Assembly (NCBI GenBank): GCA_046727955.1
Contig: JBKPDO010000010.1
Location: 1 to 64,000 of the forward strand
DNA: 64,000 nucleotides
Reading direction: 5' to 3'
Source of the DNA: DASVXQ01 sp046727955
GTDB taxonomy: Bacteria; Actinomycetota; CALGFH01
How positions within the stretch are numbered: the stretch's first letter is position 1; every line of letters begins with the position of its first letter. Positions 35,474 through 44,871 of this stretch are shown piece by piece. The position numbers and the translations under genes are program-made. Under the pieces are notes generated by a model that saw only the letters and a program-made list of their open reading frames with translations, was not told the DNA's origin and made no database searches.

Positions 35474-36019
35474 TCAGCCCTCGGCGGCGGCCCGGCCCGG
35501 CCCGTAGCTGCCGTCGAGGCGGGCGCGCAGCTCGCTCAGCTCGCGCTCGAGCCGCCCCAGCTCCTCGCCCAGGTAGTCACGAGTCGGCATCTCGCCGAGC
35601 GCGAGCCGGATCGCCGCAAGCTCGCGCGCCAGGTACTCGGTGTCGGCCAGGGCGCGGGCATTGGCCCGCCGGTCGGCGAGCATCTCTTGGCGGTCGCGCT
35701 CCTCCTGACGGTTCTGCGCCAGCAGGATCAGCGGGGCCGCGTAGGACGCCTGCAGTGACAGCGCCAGGGTCAGGAGGATGAACGGGTACGGGTCGAAGGT
35801 CTTGTGGCCGAGGCGCTGCATGAGCCCGTTGTAGGCGATCCAGCCGATGACGACGACGGTCTGGAACACCAGGTACCTGGCGGTGCCGAGGAAGCGCGCG
35901 ATCCCCTCGGAGAAGCGCCCGAACGCCTCGGGGTCGTAGTAGAGGGCGAACCGCGGCGGCGGTCGCCGCGGCGCGGTCAGGCTGGCCCGGCGCTGGATCC
36001 GGCGCGGCAACACGCTCAT
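35474..36019 (-). CDS. DUF1003 membrane protein
   Basis: 181 residues: a basic N-terminus, then two membrane helices containing FLGTARYLVFQTVVVIGWIAYN and YPFILLTLALSLQASYAAPLILLAQNRQ, which is the DUF1003 signature, and a long C-terminal coiled coil (ARALADTEYLARELAAIR). Start ATG overlaps the stop of the MgtE_N/CBS gene (ATGA). The DUF1003 plus MgtE_N/CBS pairing recurs in actinobacteria; a role in cation handling is inferred from the partner only. Confidence 0.9.
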   Translation of the reverse strand: MSVLPRRIQRRASLTAPRRPPPRFALYYDPEAFGRFSEGIARFLGTARYLVFQTVVVIGWIAYNGLMQRLGHKTFDPYPFILLTLALSLQASYAAPLILLAQNRQEERDRQEMLADRRANARALADTEYLARELAAIRLALGEMPTRDYLGEELGRLERELSELRARLDGSYGPGRAAAEG

Positions 36020-37398
36020 CCCACGTGCTCCATCGGCTCGCCCCCACTCTTGCCGCCCTCGCCGCCGCCGCCCTCGCCGCCGCCCTCGCCGCTGCCGCCC
36101 TCGCCGCCGCCGTCACCCTTGCCGTTGCCGGTCCGGCGGTCGCCGCCGTTGCCGTTTCTGCGCGTGCGGATCGGGCCACGCCGCCAGGCGGGAGGCAGCA
36201 GATGGTCGAGCACGTCGTCCACCGAGACCGCGCCCAGCAGCCTCGTCTGCTCGTCGCACACGGGCGCGGCCAGCAGGTCGTAGGTGGCCAGGTACTCGGC
36301 GACCCGTCTGGTCGGCAGGTTGGGCGAGAGCACGTCCAGGTCGGTGTCGATGAGGGACCCCAGCGGGGCTCCCGGCAGCTCACGCAGCAAACGCTGGAAG
36401 TGCGCCACGCCCAGGTAGCGGCCGGTCGGCGTCTGGTTGGGCGGCCGCACCACGAACACCTGCCCGGCCAGTGCCGGTGGCAGGTCCGGGTCGCGCACGC
36501 GGGCCAGCGCCTCGGCGACCGTGTCGCTGGCGCGCATGATCACCGGCTCGGTGGTCATCAGCCCGCCGGCCGTCTCCTCGTCGTAGACCAGCAGCCGGCG
36601 CACCGGCTCGGCCTCCTCGGGGACCATGAGCGCCAGCATCCGGGCCCGCTCCGCCTCGGACATCTTGCCCAGCAGGTCGGCCGCGTCGTCCGGGTCCATG
36701 GCCTCCAGCACGTCGGCCGCGCGCTCGTCGCCCAGGCGCGCCAGCAGGCCCGCCTGCACCTCCTCGGGAAGTTGCTCCAGCGTTGCCGCCAAGCGGTCGT
36801 CGTCCAGCTCGGCGGCCATCTCCTCGCGCGTCTCGGTGGGCAGAGCGAGCAGCGCGGCCGCCACGTCGGCGGGCCGCAGGTCCGCCAGGGCGGCGAGGCG
36901 CGACTCCGCCGATTCCCCGGCCTCCAGTCCGGCCACCATGTCCCAGGGCAGGCGCAGGTGGCGGGCGCGACGCCACGGCCGCAGGCCCGATCCAGGCTCT
37001 ACGACGTCCAGTGCCGAGACCACCCAGCCCTCGCGGATCTGGCTGATGGCCACGTCGTTGATGCGGTACACCCGGCCCGTCTCGCGGTGCCGCACGCGCG
37101 CGTCCACCAGCTCTCCCAGCACCAGCGTCTCGCCGGCGCGCAGCTCGAAGGGGCGGAGGTTCACCGTGCCCGTGGTCAGCGTGGCCCCGCTCGCGTCCAG
37201 CTCGCGAACCCGGCCCATGGCGATGAAGATCGGCCGGCGCTGGACCCAGACGGTGAGCCCGAGCACCACGGGCGGCGAGCCCGGGGCGGCCCTGGCGATC
37301 ACGACGTCCGCGATTCGACCGATCATCTCCCCGCTCGGCGCTCGTACCGGCAGGCGGGCCAAGCGCGAGACAAAGAGCTGCTCGCTCGATAAAGCCAC
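36016..37398 (-). CDS. Soluble MgtE N-terminal domain/CBS protein with PRC-barrel-like N-terminus
   Basis: About 460 residues. An N-terminal PRC-barrel-like segment (LPVRAPSGEMIGRIADVV and VYRINDVAISQI) is followed by the helical MgtE_N superhelix (LADLRPADVAAALLALP, LGDERAADVLEAMDPDDAADLL), two CBS domains (MTTEPVIMRASDTVAEAL; LSPNLPTRRVAEYLATYDLLAAPV) and a Gly/Glu-rich low-complexity tail. The five-helix channel domain of a true MgtE magnesium channel is absent, so this is a stand-alone regulatory module. GTG start with GAGGAGG 8 nt upstream. Confidence 0.85.
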   Translation of the reverse strand: MALSSEQLFVSRLARLPVRAPSGEMIGRIADVVIARAAPGSPPVVLGLTVWVQRRPIFIAMGRVRELDASGATLTTGTVNLRPFELRAGETLVLGELVDARVRHRETGRVYRINDVAISQIREGWVVSALDVVEPGSGLRPWRRARHLRLPWDMVAGLEAGESAESRLAALADLRPADVAAALLALPTETREEMAAELDDDRLAATLEQLPEEVQAGLLARLGDERAADVLEAMDPDDAADLLGKMSEAERARMLALMVPEEAEPVRRLLVYDEETAGGLMTTEPVIMRASDTVAEALARVRDPDLPPALAGQVFVVRPPNQTPTGRYLGVAHFQRLLRELPGAPLGSLIDTDLDVLSPNLPTRRVAEYLATYDLLAAPVCDEQTRLLGAVSVDDVLDHLLPPAWRRGPIRTRRNGNGGDRRTGNGKGDGGGEGGSGEGGGEGGGGEGGKSGGEPMEHVG

Positions 37399-37425
37399 CC
37401 CGGTCACCTCCTCGTCATGGCAGGC

Positions 37426-37458
37426 CCGGGGGGCTGTCGGGGCTAACTAGCCCCCCGG
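37426..37458. repeat. Hairpin with the same ends as the 21.4-kb repeats
   Basis: CCGGGGGGCT (37426-37435) pairs with AGCCCCCCGG (37449-37458); the loop can form an alternative GGGGCTAACTAGCCCC stem. It lies between metH and the MgtE_N/CBS gene (same strand), 27 bases before the latter's start, and could end metH transcription or act in the leader. Looks like an internally shortened copy of the 68-bp palindromic unit at 21386-21453. Confidence 0.7.
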
Positions 37459-37581
37459 CGCGTCCTTGTGGTCGGCCCTGGACGGGCCACTATGGCCAGC
37501 GCTCATCGCTACTCGCGTCGCTCCAGTCAGTCAGTCTGTCTGTCTTCCAGTGCTCACCGCCCTGAGGCGGACGAATTCAGG

Positions 37582-40500
37582 TCAACGAGCGTTGAAGTAC
37601 TTCGCCTCGGGATGATGGACGATGATCGCCGAGGTGGACTGCTCTGGGTGAAGCTGGTACTCCTCGGACAGCTCGACGCCGATCCGCCCCGGCTCGAGCA
37701 GCTCGAAGATCTTTTCCTGTTGCTCGAGGTCCGGGCAAGCCGGGTAGCCGAACGAATAGCGTGCTCCCCGATAGCCCTGGTCGAACAGCTCCTCCAGGTC
37801 ACCGGCGTCGTCGCCCGCGATGCCCAGCTCCTCACGGATGCGCTTGTGCCAGTACTCGGCGAGCGCCTCGGCCATCTCGACCGTGACCCCGTGCAGCTCA
37901 AGGTACTCCCGATAGCGGTTGGCCGCGAACAGCCGAGCAGTGGCCTCCGATGCCTCCACACCCATCGTGACGACGTGGAAGGCCACCACGTCCAGTTCCC
38001 CGGACTCCACCGGACGGAAGAAGTCGGCGATGCACAGGCGCCGGTCGCGTCGCTGGCGCGGGAAGGAGAAGCGCAGCCACTCCGAGCCGTCCCCACGCCA
38101 GACGATCAGGTCGTTCCCCTCGGCGTTGCAGGAGAAATAGCCGTAGACCACGGCCGGCCGCAGCACCTGCTCGGCGATGGCCTGGTCGAGCAGGGCGCGC
38201 AGGCGTGGCCTCGCCTCCGTCTCCAGCAGCCGCCGCCAGCCCTCCTTGCCACCGGATGGGCGCAGCTGCCACTGGCCGCGGAACAGGGCGGACTCGTTCA
38301 GGTAGGCGGCGATCTCGCGCACCGGGATGCCCTTGACGATGCGCGACTCACCGGTGAACGGCGGTGCCGGCACCGGCACGTCGACGCGCACGTCCGAGCG
38401 CGCCACCTCGTCGGTCCCGGGTGGAGCCGGTGACGGCCCGCGCGCCGGGGTCCTGGGCACGCGTGGGGCCCGAGGAGCCTCCTTGTCCGGCCTGACGCCC
38501 TTCTCGCGCTCCTCGCGGAGCTGATCCATCACGTGCAGGCCCGCGAAGGCATCGCGGCAGTAGAAGACCCGCCCCTTGTAGACCTGGCGCAGGTCGCCCT
38601 CCACGTAGGTCCGGTTCAGGGCCGCGCCCCCCAGCAGCACCGGGTAGCGCGCCAGACCGCGGGCGTTGAGCTCCTCCAGGTTCTCGCGCATCACCACGGT
38701 CGATTTGACCAGCAGACCCGACATGCCGATGGCGTCGGCCTCGATCTCCTCGGCCATGTCGATGATCGCCGAGATCGGCTGCTTGATGCCCAGGTTGTGA
38801 ACTATGTAGCCATTGTTCGTCAGGATGATGTCCACCAGGTTCTTACCGATGTCGTGTACGTCACCCTTGACAGTCGCGAGCACGACCCTGCCCTTGCCGC
38901 CCTGGTCCGCCCGCTCCATGTGCGGTTCCAGCAGCGCCACCGACGCCTTCATCACCTCCGCCGACTGCAGCACGAAGGGAAGCTGCATCTCGCCGGAGCC
39001 GAACAGGTCGCCGACCGTCTTCATGCCCGCGAGCAGCACTTCGTTGATGATCGCCAGCGGCTGCCGGGTACGCATCGCCTCGCGGAGGTCCTCCTCCAGG
39101 CCCTCGCGGACGCCATCGATGATGCGGCGCTCGAGGCGCTGGTCCACCGGCAGCCCCGCGAGATCCTCGGCGCTGGCCGAGCGGGTCGCCTGCTTGCCCT
39201 CGAACAGCGCCATGAACCGCTGCAGCGGGTCGTACCCTTCCCGCCGCCAGTCGTAGATCAGGTCGAGGGCGACCTGGCGCGGCTCTTCCTCGATGCGGTG
39301 CATCGGCAGGATCTTGGCCGGCGACACGATCGCGGCGTCGAGCCCGGCCTCACGGGCCTCGTGCAGGAACACCGAGTTGAGCACCTGCCGTGCCGCGGGC
39401 GAGAGGCCGAACGACACGTTCGACACGCCCAGGATCGTCCGCACCCCTGGCAGCTCCGCCCTGATCCGCCGGATCGCCTCCAGGGTGGCGATGGCGTCGC
39501 CGCGCAGGTCCTCCTGCCCCGAGCCGAGCGGGAAGGTGAGGGCGTCGAACAGCAGGTCCTCTGGGCTCAGCCCGTATTTCCCGGTGGCGAGGTCGTGGAT
39601 GCGGTGGGCGATCCGCAGCTTCCAGTCGACGTCGCGCGCCTGCCCCTCCTCGTCGATCAGCAGGGCAACCACCGCGGCGCCGAACTCGCGGGCGAGCGGG
39701 CACACGGTGGCCATGCGGCCCTCGCCGTCCTCGAGGTTGATCGAGTTGATGATGGCGCGGCCGCCGAGCCGCTTGAGCCCGGCCTCGATCACGTCGGCCT
39801 GGGTCGAGTCGAGCACGATCGGCCCGGTCGACTGCTGCGCCAGCCGCTGGACCAGCGCGTCCATGTCCGGCACCCCGTCGCGGCCGACGTAGTCGACACA
39901 CACGTCCAGCACGTGCGCGCCCTCGCGGATCTGCTCCTTGGCGATGCCGACCAGGCCCTCGAGATCGCCGGCGAGCATCAGGTCGCGGAACCTGCGCGAG
40001 CCGTTGGCGTTGCAGCGCTCGCCCACGGTCAGGTAGGTGGTCTCCTGGTCGAGCGGCACCGACTGGTACAGGCTGGCGACCGCCGGCTCGTGGACCGGCC
40101 GGCGGTGCGCGGGCTGGCGGCCCCCGACCGCGTCGACGAGCTGGCGGATGTGGTCTGGCGTGGTGCCGCAGCAGCCGCCCACCAGGTTGACGCCGAACTC
40201 CGCGACGAAGCGGTCGTGCGCCTGGGCGAGCTGCGACGGCGTCAGCGGGTAGTGCGGCCGGCCGTCGCGCAGCTCGGGCAGGCCGGCGTTCGGCAGGCAC
40301 GACAGCCGCGCGCGCGCGTGCTGCGAGAGGTAGCGCAGGTGCTCACCCATCTCGGCCGGGCCGGTGGCGCAGTTCATGCCGATGACGTCGGCGCCCAGCG
40401 GCTCGATCGCGGTGAGGGCGGCGGCGATGTCCGAGCCCAGCAGCATCTGGCCGGTCGTCTCGACTGTGACTTGCACGATCAGCGGGACGTGGCGCCCGGC

Positions 40501-41037
40501 CCGCCGCATCCCCGCGAACGCCCCGGCGACGGCGGCCTTGAGCTGCAGCAGATCCTGGCAGGTCTCGACGATCAGCACGTCGGCGCCGCCCTCGAGCAGG
40601 CCGAGCCCCTGGTCGGAGTAGGTGGCGCGCAGGACGTCGAAGGTGGTGTGGCCGAGCGTCGGCAGCTTCGTGCCCGGCCCCATGGAGCCGGCCACCCAGC
40701 GCGGGCGCCTGTCCGACTGGAAATCGTCGGCCACCTCGCGAGCCAGGCGGGCGGCGACCCGGTTCAGCTCGACCACGCGGTCGGCGATGCCGTACTCGCC
40801 GAGCACGATCGCGCTCGCGCCGAAGGAGTTGGTCTCGACGGCGTCCGCGCCAGCCTCCAGGTAAGCGGCGTGGATGTCACGCACCACGTCAGGCCGGCTG
40901 ACGCAGAGGATCTCGCTGCAGCCCTCCTTGCCCTGGTAATCGTCCAGGGTGAGATCCGCCGCCTGCAGCATGGTGCCCATGGCCCCGTCGAAGACGAGGA
41001 CACGCTCCTGGAGCGCGGACAGAAAGTCACGGTCCAT
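37582..41037 (-). CDS. metH: Cobalamin-dependent methionine synthase
   Basis: 1151 residues, all four modules. Homocysteine domain with zinc ligands (GMNCATGP, GGCCGTTPDH); pterin domain for methyltetrahydrofolate (YLTVGERCNANGSRRFRDLM, GVSNVSFGLSP); cap and cobalamin domain with the DxHxxG lower-ligand motif in VKGDVHDIGKNLVD (about residue 725); C-terminal activation domain for SAM (YGYFSCNAEGNDLIV, ELSEEYQLHPEQSTSAIIVHHPEAKYF). Start at MDRDFLSALQERVLVFDGAM, the usual N-terminus. No cobalamin riboswitch was found in the 160-base leader. A MetF-like gene at the right edge supplies its co-substrate. Confidence 0.96.
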   Translation of the reverse strand: MDRDFLSALQERVLVFDGAMGTMLQAADLTLDDYQGKEGCSEILCVSRPDVVRDIHAAYLEAGADAVETNSFGASAIVLGEYGIADRVVELNRVAARLAREVADDFQSDRRPRWVAGSMGPGTKLPTLGHTTFDVLRATYSDQGLGLLEGGADVLIVETCQDLLQLKAAVAGAFAGMRRAGRHVPLIVQVTVETTGQMLLGSDIAAALTAIEPLGADVIGMNCATGPAEMGEHLRYLSQHARARLSCLPNAGLPELRDGRPHYPLTPSQLAQAHDRFVAEFGVNLVGGCCGTTPDHIRQLVDAVGGRQPAHRRPVHEPAVASLYQSVPLDQETTYLTVGERCNANGSRRFRDLMLAGDLEGLVGIAKEQIREGAHVLDVCVDYVGRDGVPDMDALVQRLAQQSTGPIVLDSTQADVIEAGLKRLGGRAIINSINLEDGEGRMATVCPLAREFGAAVVALLIDEEGQARDVDWKLRIAHRIHDLATGKYGLSPEDLLFDALTFPLGSGQEDLRGDAIATLEAIRRIRAELPGVRTILGVSNVSFGLSPAARQVLNSVFLHEAREAGLDAAIVSPAKILPMHRIEEEPRQVALDLIYDWRREGYDPLQRFMALFEGKQATRSASAEDLAGLPVDQRLERRIIDGVREGLEEDLREAMRTRQPLAIINEVLLAGMKTVGDLFGSGEMQLPFVLQSAEVMKASVALLEPHMERADQGGKGRVVLATVKGDVHDIGKNLVDIILTNNGYIVHNLGIKQPISAIIDMAEEIEADAIGMSGLLVKSTVVMRENLEELNARGLARYPVLLGGAALNRTYVEGDLRQVYKGRVFYCRDAFAGLHVMDQLREEREKGVRPDKEAPRAPRVPRTPARGPSPAPPGTDEVARSDVRVDVPVPAPPFTGESRIVKGIPVREIAAYLNESALFRGQWQLRPSGGKEGWRRLLETEARPRLRALLDQAIAEQVLRPAVVYGYFSCNAEGNDLIVWRGDGSEWLRFSFPRQRRDRRLCIADFFRPVESGELDVVAFHVVTMGVEASEATARLFAANRYREYLELHGVTVEMAEALAEYWHKRIREELGIAGDDAGDLEELFDQGYRGARYSFGYPACPDLEQQEKIFELLEPGRIGVELSEEYQLHPEQSTSAIIVHHPEAKYFNAR

Positions 41038-41196
41038 GCCAGCAAGCGTAGCCGATCCACGCGGTGCGCCGCGTCCGTTGTCCACAGGGGGGTGCGACCA
41101 CCCCCGTTGCACTGGGTGCAGGTACGTCTGGCACGGGGCGCACGGTCACCGGCCTGGCCGGGTGTAGGGCACCGGCCTAGAGTGCGGGATAGGCCG

Positions 41197-41991
41197 ATGC
41201 GCGACGTCTCCAAGCCTGTGCCCCGATCCGGTGCCGACCTCGGCGCCCCGAGCAGGGCGCCCACCGGCCCGGAGCTACCGCCGCGCCGGGTGCTGCGTGA
41301 CGAGGTGCTGCTGGTCCTTGGCCTCTCGCTGGCCGCTTCGGCCGCCTACGCGCTGGTGGACCTGCTGTCGGCGCCGCTCCGGGGCGTGGCGGCCCCGCTC
41401 TACGCCAATGTCGGCCTCGTCTACCAGCTTCTCGACGTGGCGACCTCACTCGTCCCGGTGCTGCTCGCGCTCCATTTCCTGAGGCGCTCGGGTGAGTCGG
41501 CCACAAGCATCGGGCTGGACGGGCGGCGGCCGCTCGCGGACGCCGCCTGGGGCACCGCCCTGGCCGCGGTGGTTGGCGTGGTCGGGCTCGGCATCTACGT
41601 CGGCGCGGTGGAGCTGGGCGTCAACCGGTCGGTGGTGCCGGTGCCGCCGCTCGGGCACTGGTGGACGATCCCGGTGCTGCTGCTCGGCGCCGCGCGCAGC
41701 GGCCTGCTCGAAGAGGTGATCGTCTGCGGCTACCTGCTGCGGCGGCTCGACCAGCTCGGCTGGTCCCGCGGACGTGCCCTGTGGGCGAGCGCGCTGCTCC
41801 GCGGCGCGTACCACCTCTACCAGGGCTACGGGGGCTTCGCCGGCAATCTCGCCCTCGGTCTCTTCTTCGGCCGGGTCTACCAGCGTCGCGGCCGAACCAC
41901 CCCGCTGGTGATCGCCCACTTCCTGATCGACGCGGTCGCGGGCCTGGGCTACCTCGCCCTGCGCGGCAAGGTCTTCTGGCTGCCGCACTGA
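41197..41991 (+). CDS. CPBP (CAAX protease/bacteriocin-processing type) intramembrane metalloprotease
   Basis: 264 residues, about seven helices. The three catalytic motifs are present: LLEEVIVCGYLLRRL (EExxxR-type, tandem Glu), RGAYHLYQGYGG (His) and HFLIDAVAG (His near the C-terminus). Substrate unknown; family members process or degrade membrane peptides. Divergent from metH. Weak ribosome site before the ATG. Confidence 0.88.
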   Translation: MRDVSKPVPRSGADLGAPSRAPTGPELPPRRVLRDEVLLVLGLSLAASAAYALVDLLSAPLRGVAAPLYANVGLVYQLLDVATSLVPVLLALHFLRRSGESATSIGLDGRRPLADAAWGTALAAVVGVVGLGIYVGAVELGVNRSVVPVPPLGHWWTIPVLLLGAARSGLLEEVIVCGYLLRRLDQLGWSRGRALWASALLRGAYHLYQGYGGFAGNLALGLFFGRVYQRRGRTTPLVIAHFLIDAVAGLGYLALRGKVFWLPH

Positions 41992-42086
41992 AGCGGCTGC
42001 CCCGCACCGTCCCGGTCGGGCATCGCCCGAGTTATCCTCCTCCCGCCACGGGCTGAGGGGCTGGAGGTGAGGTCGCCTGTCCCGAG

Positions 42087-43013
42087 CTATGCGGCTTGCA
42101 GGAGCAGCGAGCGAACTGGGGGGAGGCCGGCGGCGACCTGGTCCCAGGAGGCGCCTGCGTCCTGGGAGAGGTATACGGAGCCGTCGGCGGTCCCGAAGGC
42201 CGCTATGGTCCCGGCGGCCGCCAGGCAGCCGCTGTCGACGTTGGAGTCGAACCATTCCGGCAGCCCGGCTCTGGACCGCTCCAGCCTCGAGGTGTCGTCC
42301 AGCGAGGTCCGGTAGACGGCGGCCCTCCTCCCTGACGGTCCGGTCGAGGCGCTGACCAGCACCACGCCGTCGCAGATTCCCACCGCCCGGCAGTAGGCGG
42401 CGTGCAGGCCCGAACGCTCGAACCTCCAGTGGTCGCCCCCGTCCTCAGTCACGGCGAGCCCGACCGCGGTCGCGGCGACAACCAGGTCCGCGCGGGTCGG
42501 ATGCGCCAGCACCTGGTGGACGTCGGCATCCACCTCGATGGTCGGCGTCCAGGTGACGCCTCCGTCCGCCGAACGGGGTATGCCCCCGACGTGGACGTTC
42601 ACGTGCAGCCTGCCGGCTCCGTCCTGGGTCAGCGAGCGCACCGCGGGCGGCCCGCCCCACGGCGTGTGCCAGGTGCTGCGGCCCGGTACCTGCTCGAACG
42701 ACTCCAGCGGCTCGAGCGAGCCCTCCTCCAGGCGGAGCAGGCGTGCCTCCTCGGCGCCCACCAGCAGCCCGAACGAGCTCGGCAGCAGGCAGGTCAGCTC
42801 GAAGGGCCCTGCACCCGCGACCTCGCTCCAGGGCCCGCCGGCCTCGTGGCACAGCACCGACTCGCCGTCCGCCACCGCCCACAGCATCCCGCCCTCCCGG
42901 GCGAGCGCCAGCACCTCGCGGTCGGCGAGAGCACCGCCCTCGAGCTGCGCCGGCGACCCGGCATCCTCCACCTCGTAGAGTCCCTTTGTCGTCCCCACAA
43001 TGATCCCGGTCAT
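42087..43013 (-). CDS. Asp-box/BNR-type beta-propeller protein
   Basis: 308 residues without signal peptide or membrane helix. Beta-propeller repeats of the BNR/Asp-box kind: IPRSADGGVTWTP, VTEDGGDHWRFE and LSQDAGASWDQV, with starting strand IIVGTTKGLYEVED. Related proteins are annotated as WD40/YVTN/BNR-like or exo-alpha-sialidase-like, but catalytic residues are not evident, so no enzymatic role is claimed. GAGGGG precedes the ATG. Confidence 0.82.
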   Translation of the reverse strand: MTGIIVGTTKGLYEVEDAGSPAQLEGGALADREVLALAREGGMLWAVADGESVLCHEAGGPWSEVAGAGPFELTCLLPSSFGLLVGAEEARLLRLEEGSLEPLESFEQVPGRSTWHTPWGGPPAVRSLTQDGAGRLHVNVHVGGIPRSADGGVTWTPTIEVDADVHQVLAHPTRADLVVAATAVGLAVTEDGGDHWRFERSGLHAAYCRAVGICDGVVLVSASTGPSGRRAAVYRTSLDDTSRLERSRAGLPEWFDSNVDSGCLAAAGTIAAFGTADGSVYLSQDAGASWDQVAAGLPPVRSLLLQAA

Positions 43014-43179
43014 GGCACCCCTCTTCCGGCAGGCACGACCCCCTCGATCGTAAGCGCTGGCGGCCTTGGGAAGAACCGCCCGCTTCAGCGGAAGCTCGGA
43101 GTCTCGCCGAGGCCGGCGCGGGCGATCATGGTGACGATCACGCCGACGAAGCGGCGGCCTTGGGCATCGCGGGCTCCCT

Positions 43180-44802
43180 TCAATCGAGGCGGGCGCGGGC
43201 GCGCCAGCGGGCGGCTCGCAGATCGCGGCGGATCTGCTTGACCACGTTGCGGCCGGGTATGCCGGTCACCCCGCCGCCACCGTGCGTCGCCGAGCCGGCC
43301 TGGTAGAGGCCGCGGACGGGGGTGCGGTAGTCGGCGTAGCCGGCGGCGGGCCGGGTATGGAACAGCTGGCTGGGCGACAGCTCGCCGTGGAAGATGTTCC
43401 CGCCGACCAGCCCGTACTCGTGCTCCATCTGCCAGGGGCCGATGACCTGGCGGTGCAGGATCGAGCTGGTGAAGCCGGGCGCCACCGCCTCCAGCCGCGC
43501 GACCACGCGGTCGGCGTGCGCCTCCAGCTCCTCGTCCATGGGCTTGCCGGCCCATTCGTGCGGCACCCACTGGGTGAACATCGAGACGATGTGGTGGCCC
43601 TCCGGGCACAAGGTGGGATCGAAGACCGAGGGGATGCAGATGTCCGCGAACGGCTTGGCCGAGGGCCGTCCGGCCACCGCGTCCTGGAAGGCGCCCTCGA
43701 CGTCGTCGAGCGACTCGGCCAGCACGATCGTGCCGCCGTGCACCTCCGGGTCGAAGCCCGGCTTGGCGGCGAACTCCGGCAACCTGTCCACCGCGAGGTT
43801 GACCTTGACCACCCCGCTCCGGGTCTTCCAGCGCTCGATGTCGCCGACGAACTCGGCCGGCAGCTCGGCGCGGTCGACCAGCTCGAGGAAGGCGACCTTT
43901 GGGTGGACGGCCACGACCACCAGGTCCGAGCGCAGCTCCTCGCCGCTGGAGAGCGCCACCCCGGTGACGCGGCCACGGTCGGTGGTGATCCGGGCCGCGC
44001 GGGCGCCCGTGCGCACCTGGGCGCCGAGGGACGCCGCAGCCTCGGCCAGGGCGTGGCTGACGGCGCCCATGCCACCCTCGGCGAAGCCCCAGCCGCCGAG
44101 CTTGCCGTCGCCGACGTCACCGATGTGGTGGTGGGCCATGACGTAGGCGGTGCCTGGTGCTCGCGGGCCGGCCCAGGTGCCGATCACCCCACTCACGGCC
44201 AGCACGCCCTGCAACTCCGGCGACTCGAAGAACTCGTCCAGCAGGTCGGCGATGCTCATGGTGAACAGTCGGGTGGCGTCCGCGACGCGGCGCTGGTCCA
44301 GGCCGCGCAGGCGCCACAGCAGGCGGGCCTGCGCGGCGAGGTCCGCGGCGCGGTGCGAGCCGAGGCGCGGCGGGATCTGGGAGAGCAGCGGGCCGAGCAC
44401 GCCGGCGAGGTCGTGCATCCAGGCGTCCCAGCGCTCCATGGCGTCGGCGTCGCGCGACGAGAACCTGACGATCTGCGCGCGGCGGCGCGCGGGGTCGTCG
44501 GGCAGTTGAAGGTAGCCGCCGCCGGCGTGCGGCGCGAAGTACGGGCCCTGCGGGTGGACCTTGTAGCCGTGACGCTCGAGCGCGAGGTCGCGGACCAGTC
44601 CGGGCGCCAGCAGGCTGACCACGTAGGAGAGCGAGGTCACGCGGTAGTCGGGGCCCCATGGCCGCTCGGTGACCGCAGCGCCGCCGACCGCCTCGCGCGC
44701 CTCGAGCACCACCGTGCGCAGGCCCTCCCGCGCGAGGTAGGCCGCCGCGACCAGGCCGTTGTGGCCACCGCCGATGACGATCGCGTCGAAGCTCGAGCCC
44801 AT
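43180..44802 (-). CDS. FAD-dependent oxidoreductase, phytoene-desaturase/PYROXD2-like
   Basis: 540 residues. N-terminal dinucleotide motif AIVIGGGHNGLVAAAYLAREGLRTVVLEAREAVGG, then TERPWGPDYRVTSLSYVVSLL and a C-terminal FAD motif GLYQAGSATHGGGGVTGIPGRN. This pattern belongs to the NAD(P)/FAD proteins related to carotenoid desaturases (PYROXD2 branch). No other carotenoid gene is near, so carotenoid synthesis is not supported; the substrate is unknown. Confidence 0.85.
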   Translation of the reverse strand: MGSSFDAIVIGGGHNGLVAAAYLAREGLRTVVLEAREAVGGAAVTERPWGPDYRVTSLSYVVSLLAPGLVRDLALERHGYKVHPQGPYFAPHAGGGYLQLPDDPARRRAQIVRFSSRDADAMERWDAWMHDLAGVLGPLLSQIPPRLGSHRAADLAAQARLLWRLRGLDQRRVADATRLFTMSIADLLDEFFESPELQGVLAVSGVIGTWAGPRAPGTAYVMAHHHIGDVGDGKLGGWGFAEGGMGAVSHALAEAAASLGAQVRTGARAARITTDRGRVTGVALSSGEELRSDLVVVAVHPKVAFLELVDRAELPAEFVGDIERWKTRSGVVKVNLAVDRLPEFAAKPGFDPEVHGGTIVLAESLDDVEGAFQDAVAGRPSAKPFADICIPSVFDPTLCPEGHHIVSMFTQWVPHEWAGKPMDEELEAHADRVVARLEAVAPGFTSSILHRQVIGPWQMEHEYGLVGGNIFHGELSPSQLFHTRPAAGYADYRTPVRGLYQAGSATHGGGGVTGIPGRNVVKQIRRDLRAARWRARARLD

Positions 44803-44871
44803 AGGTGATAGAGAGTACGCGGTATCGTGGGCGGGATCAGCAGCGGCGCCGAGGGAGCGGCAGGGCCCTCC

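Noticed and set aside
41038..41196. Possible cobalamin riboswitch in front of metH
   Set aside because: I found no B12-box-like or conserved core segments in the 160-base leader; there is only GC-rich non-conserved sequence.
43180..44802. Carotenoid biosynthesis cluster
   Set aside because: Only one desaturase-like flavoprotein is present; no phytoene synthase or cyclase is nearby, and the sequence fits the PYROXD2-like branch.
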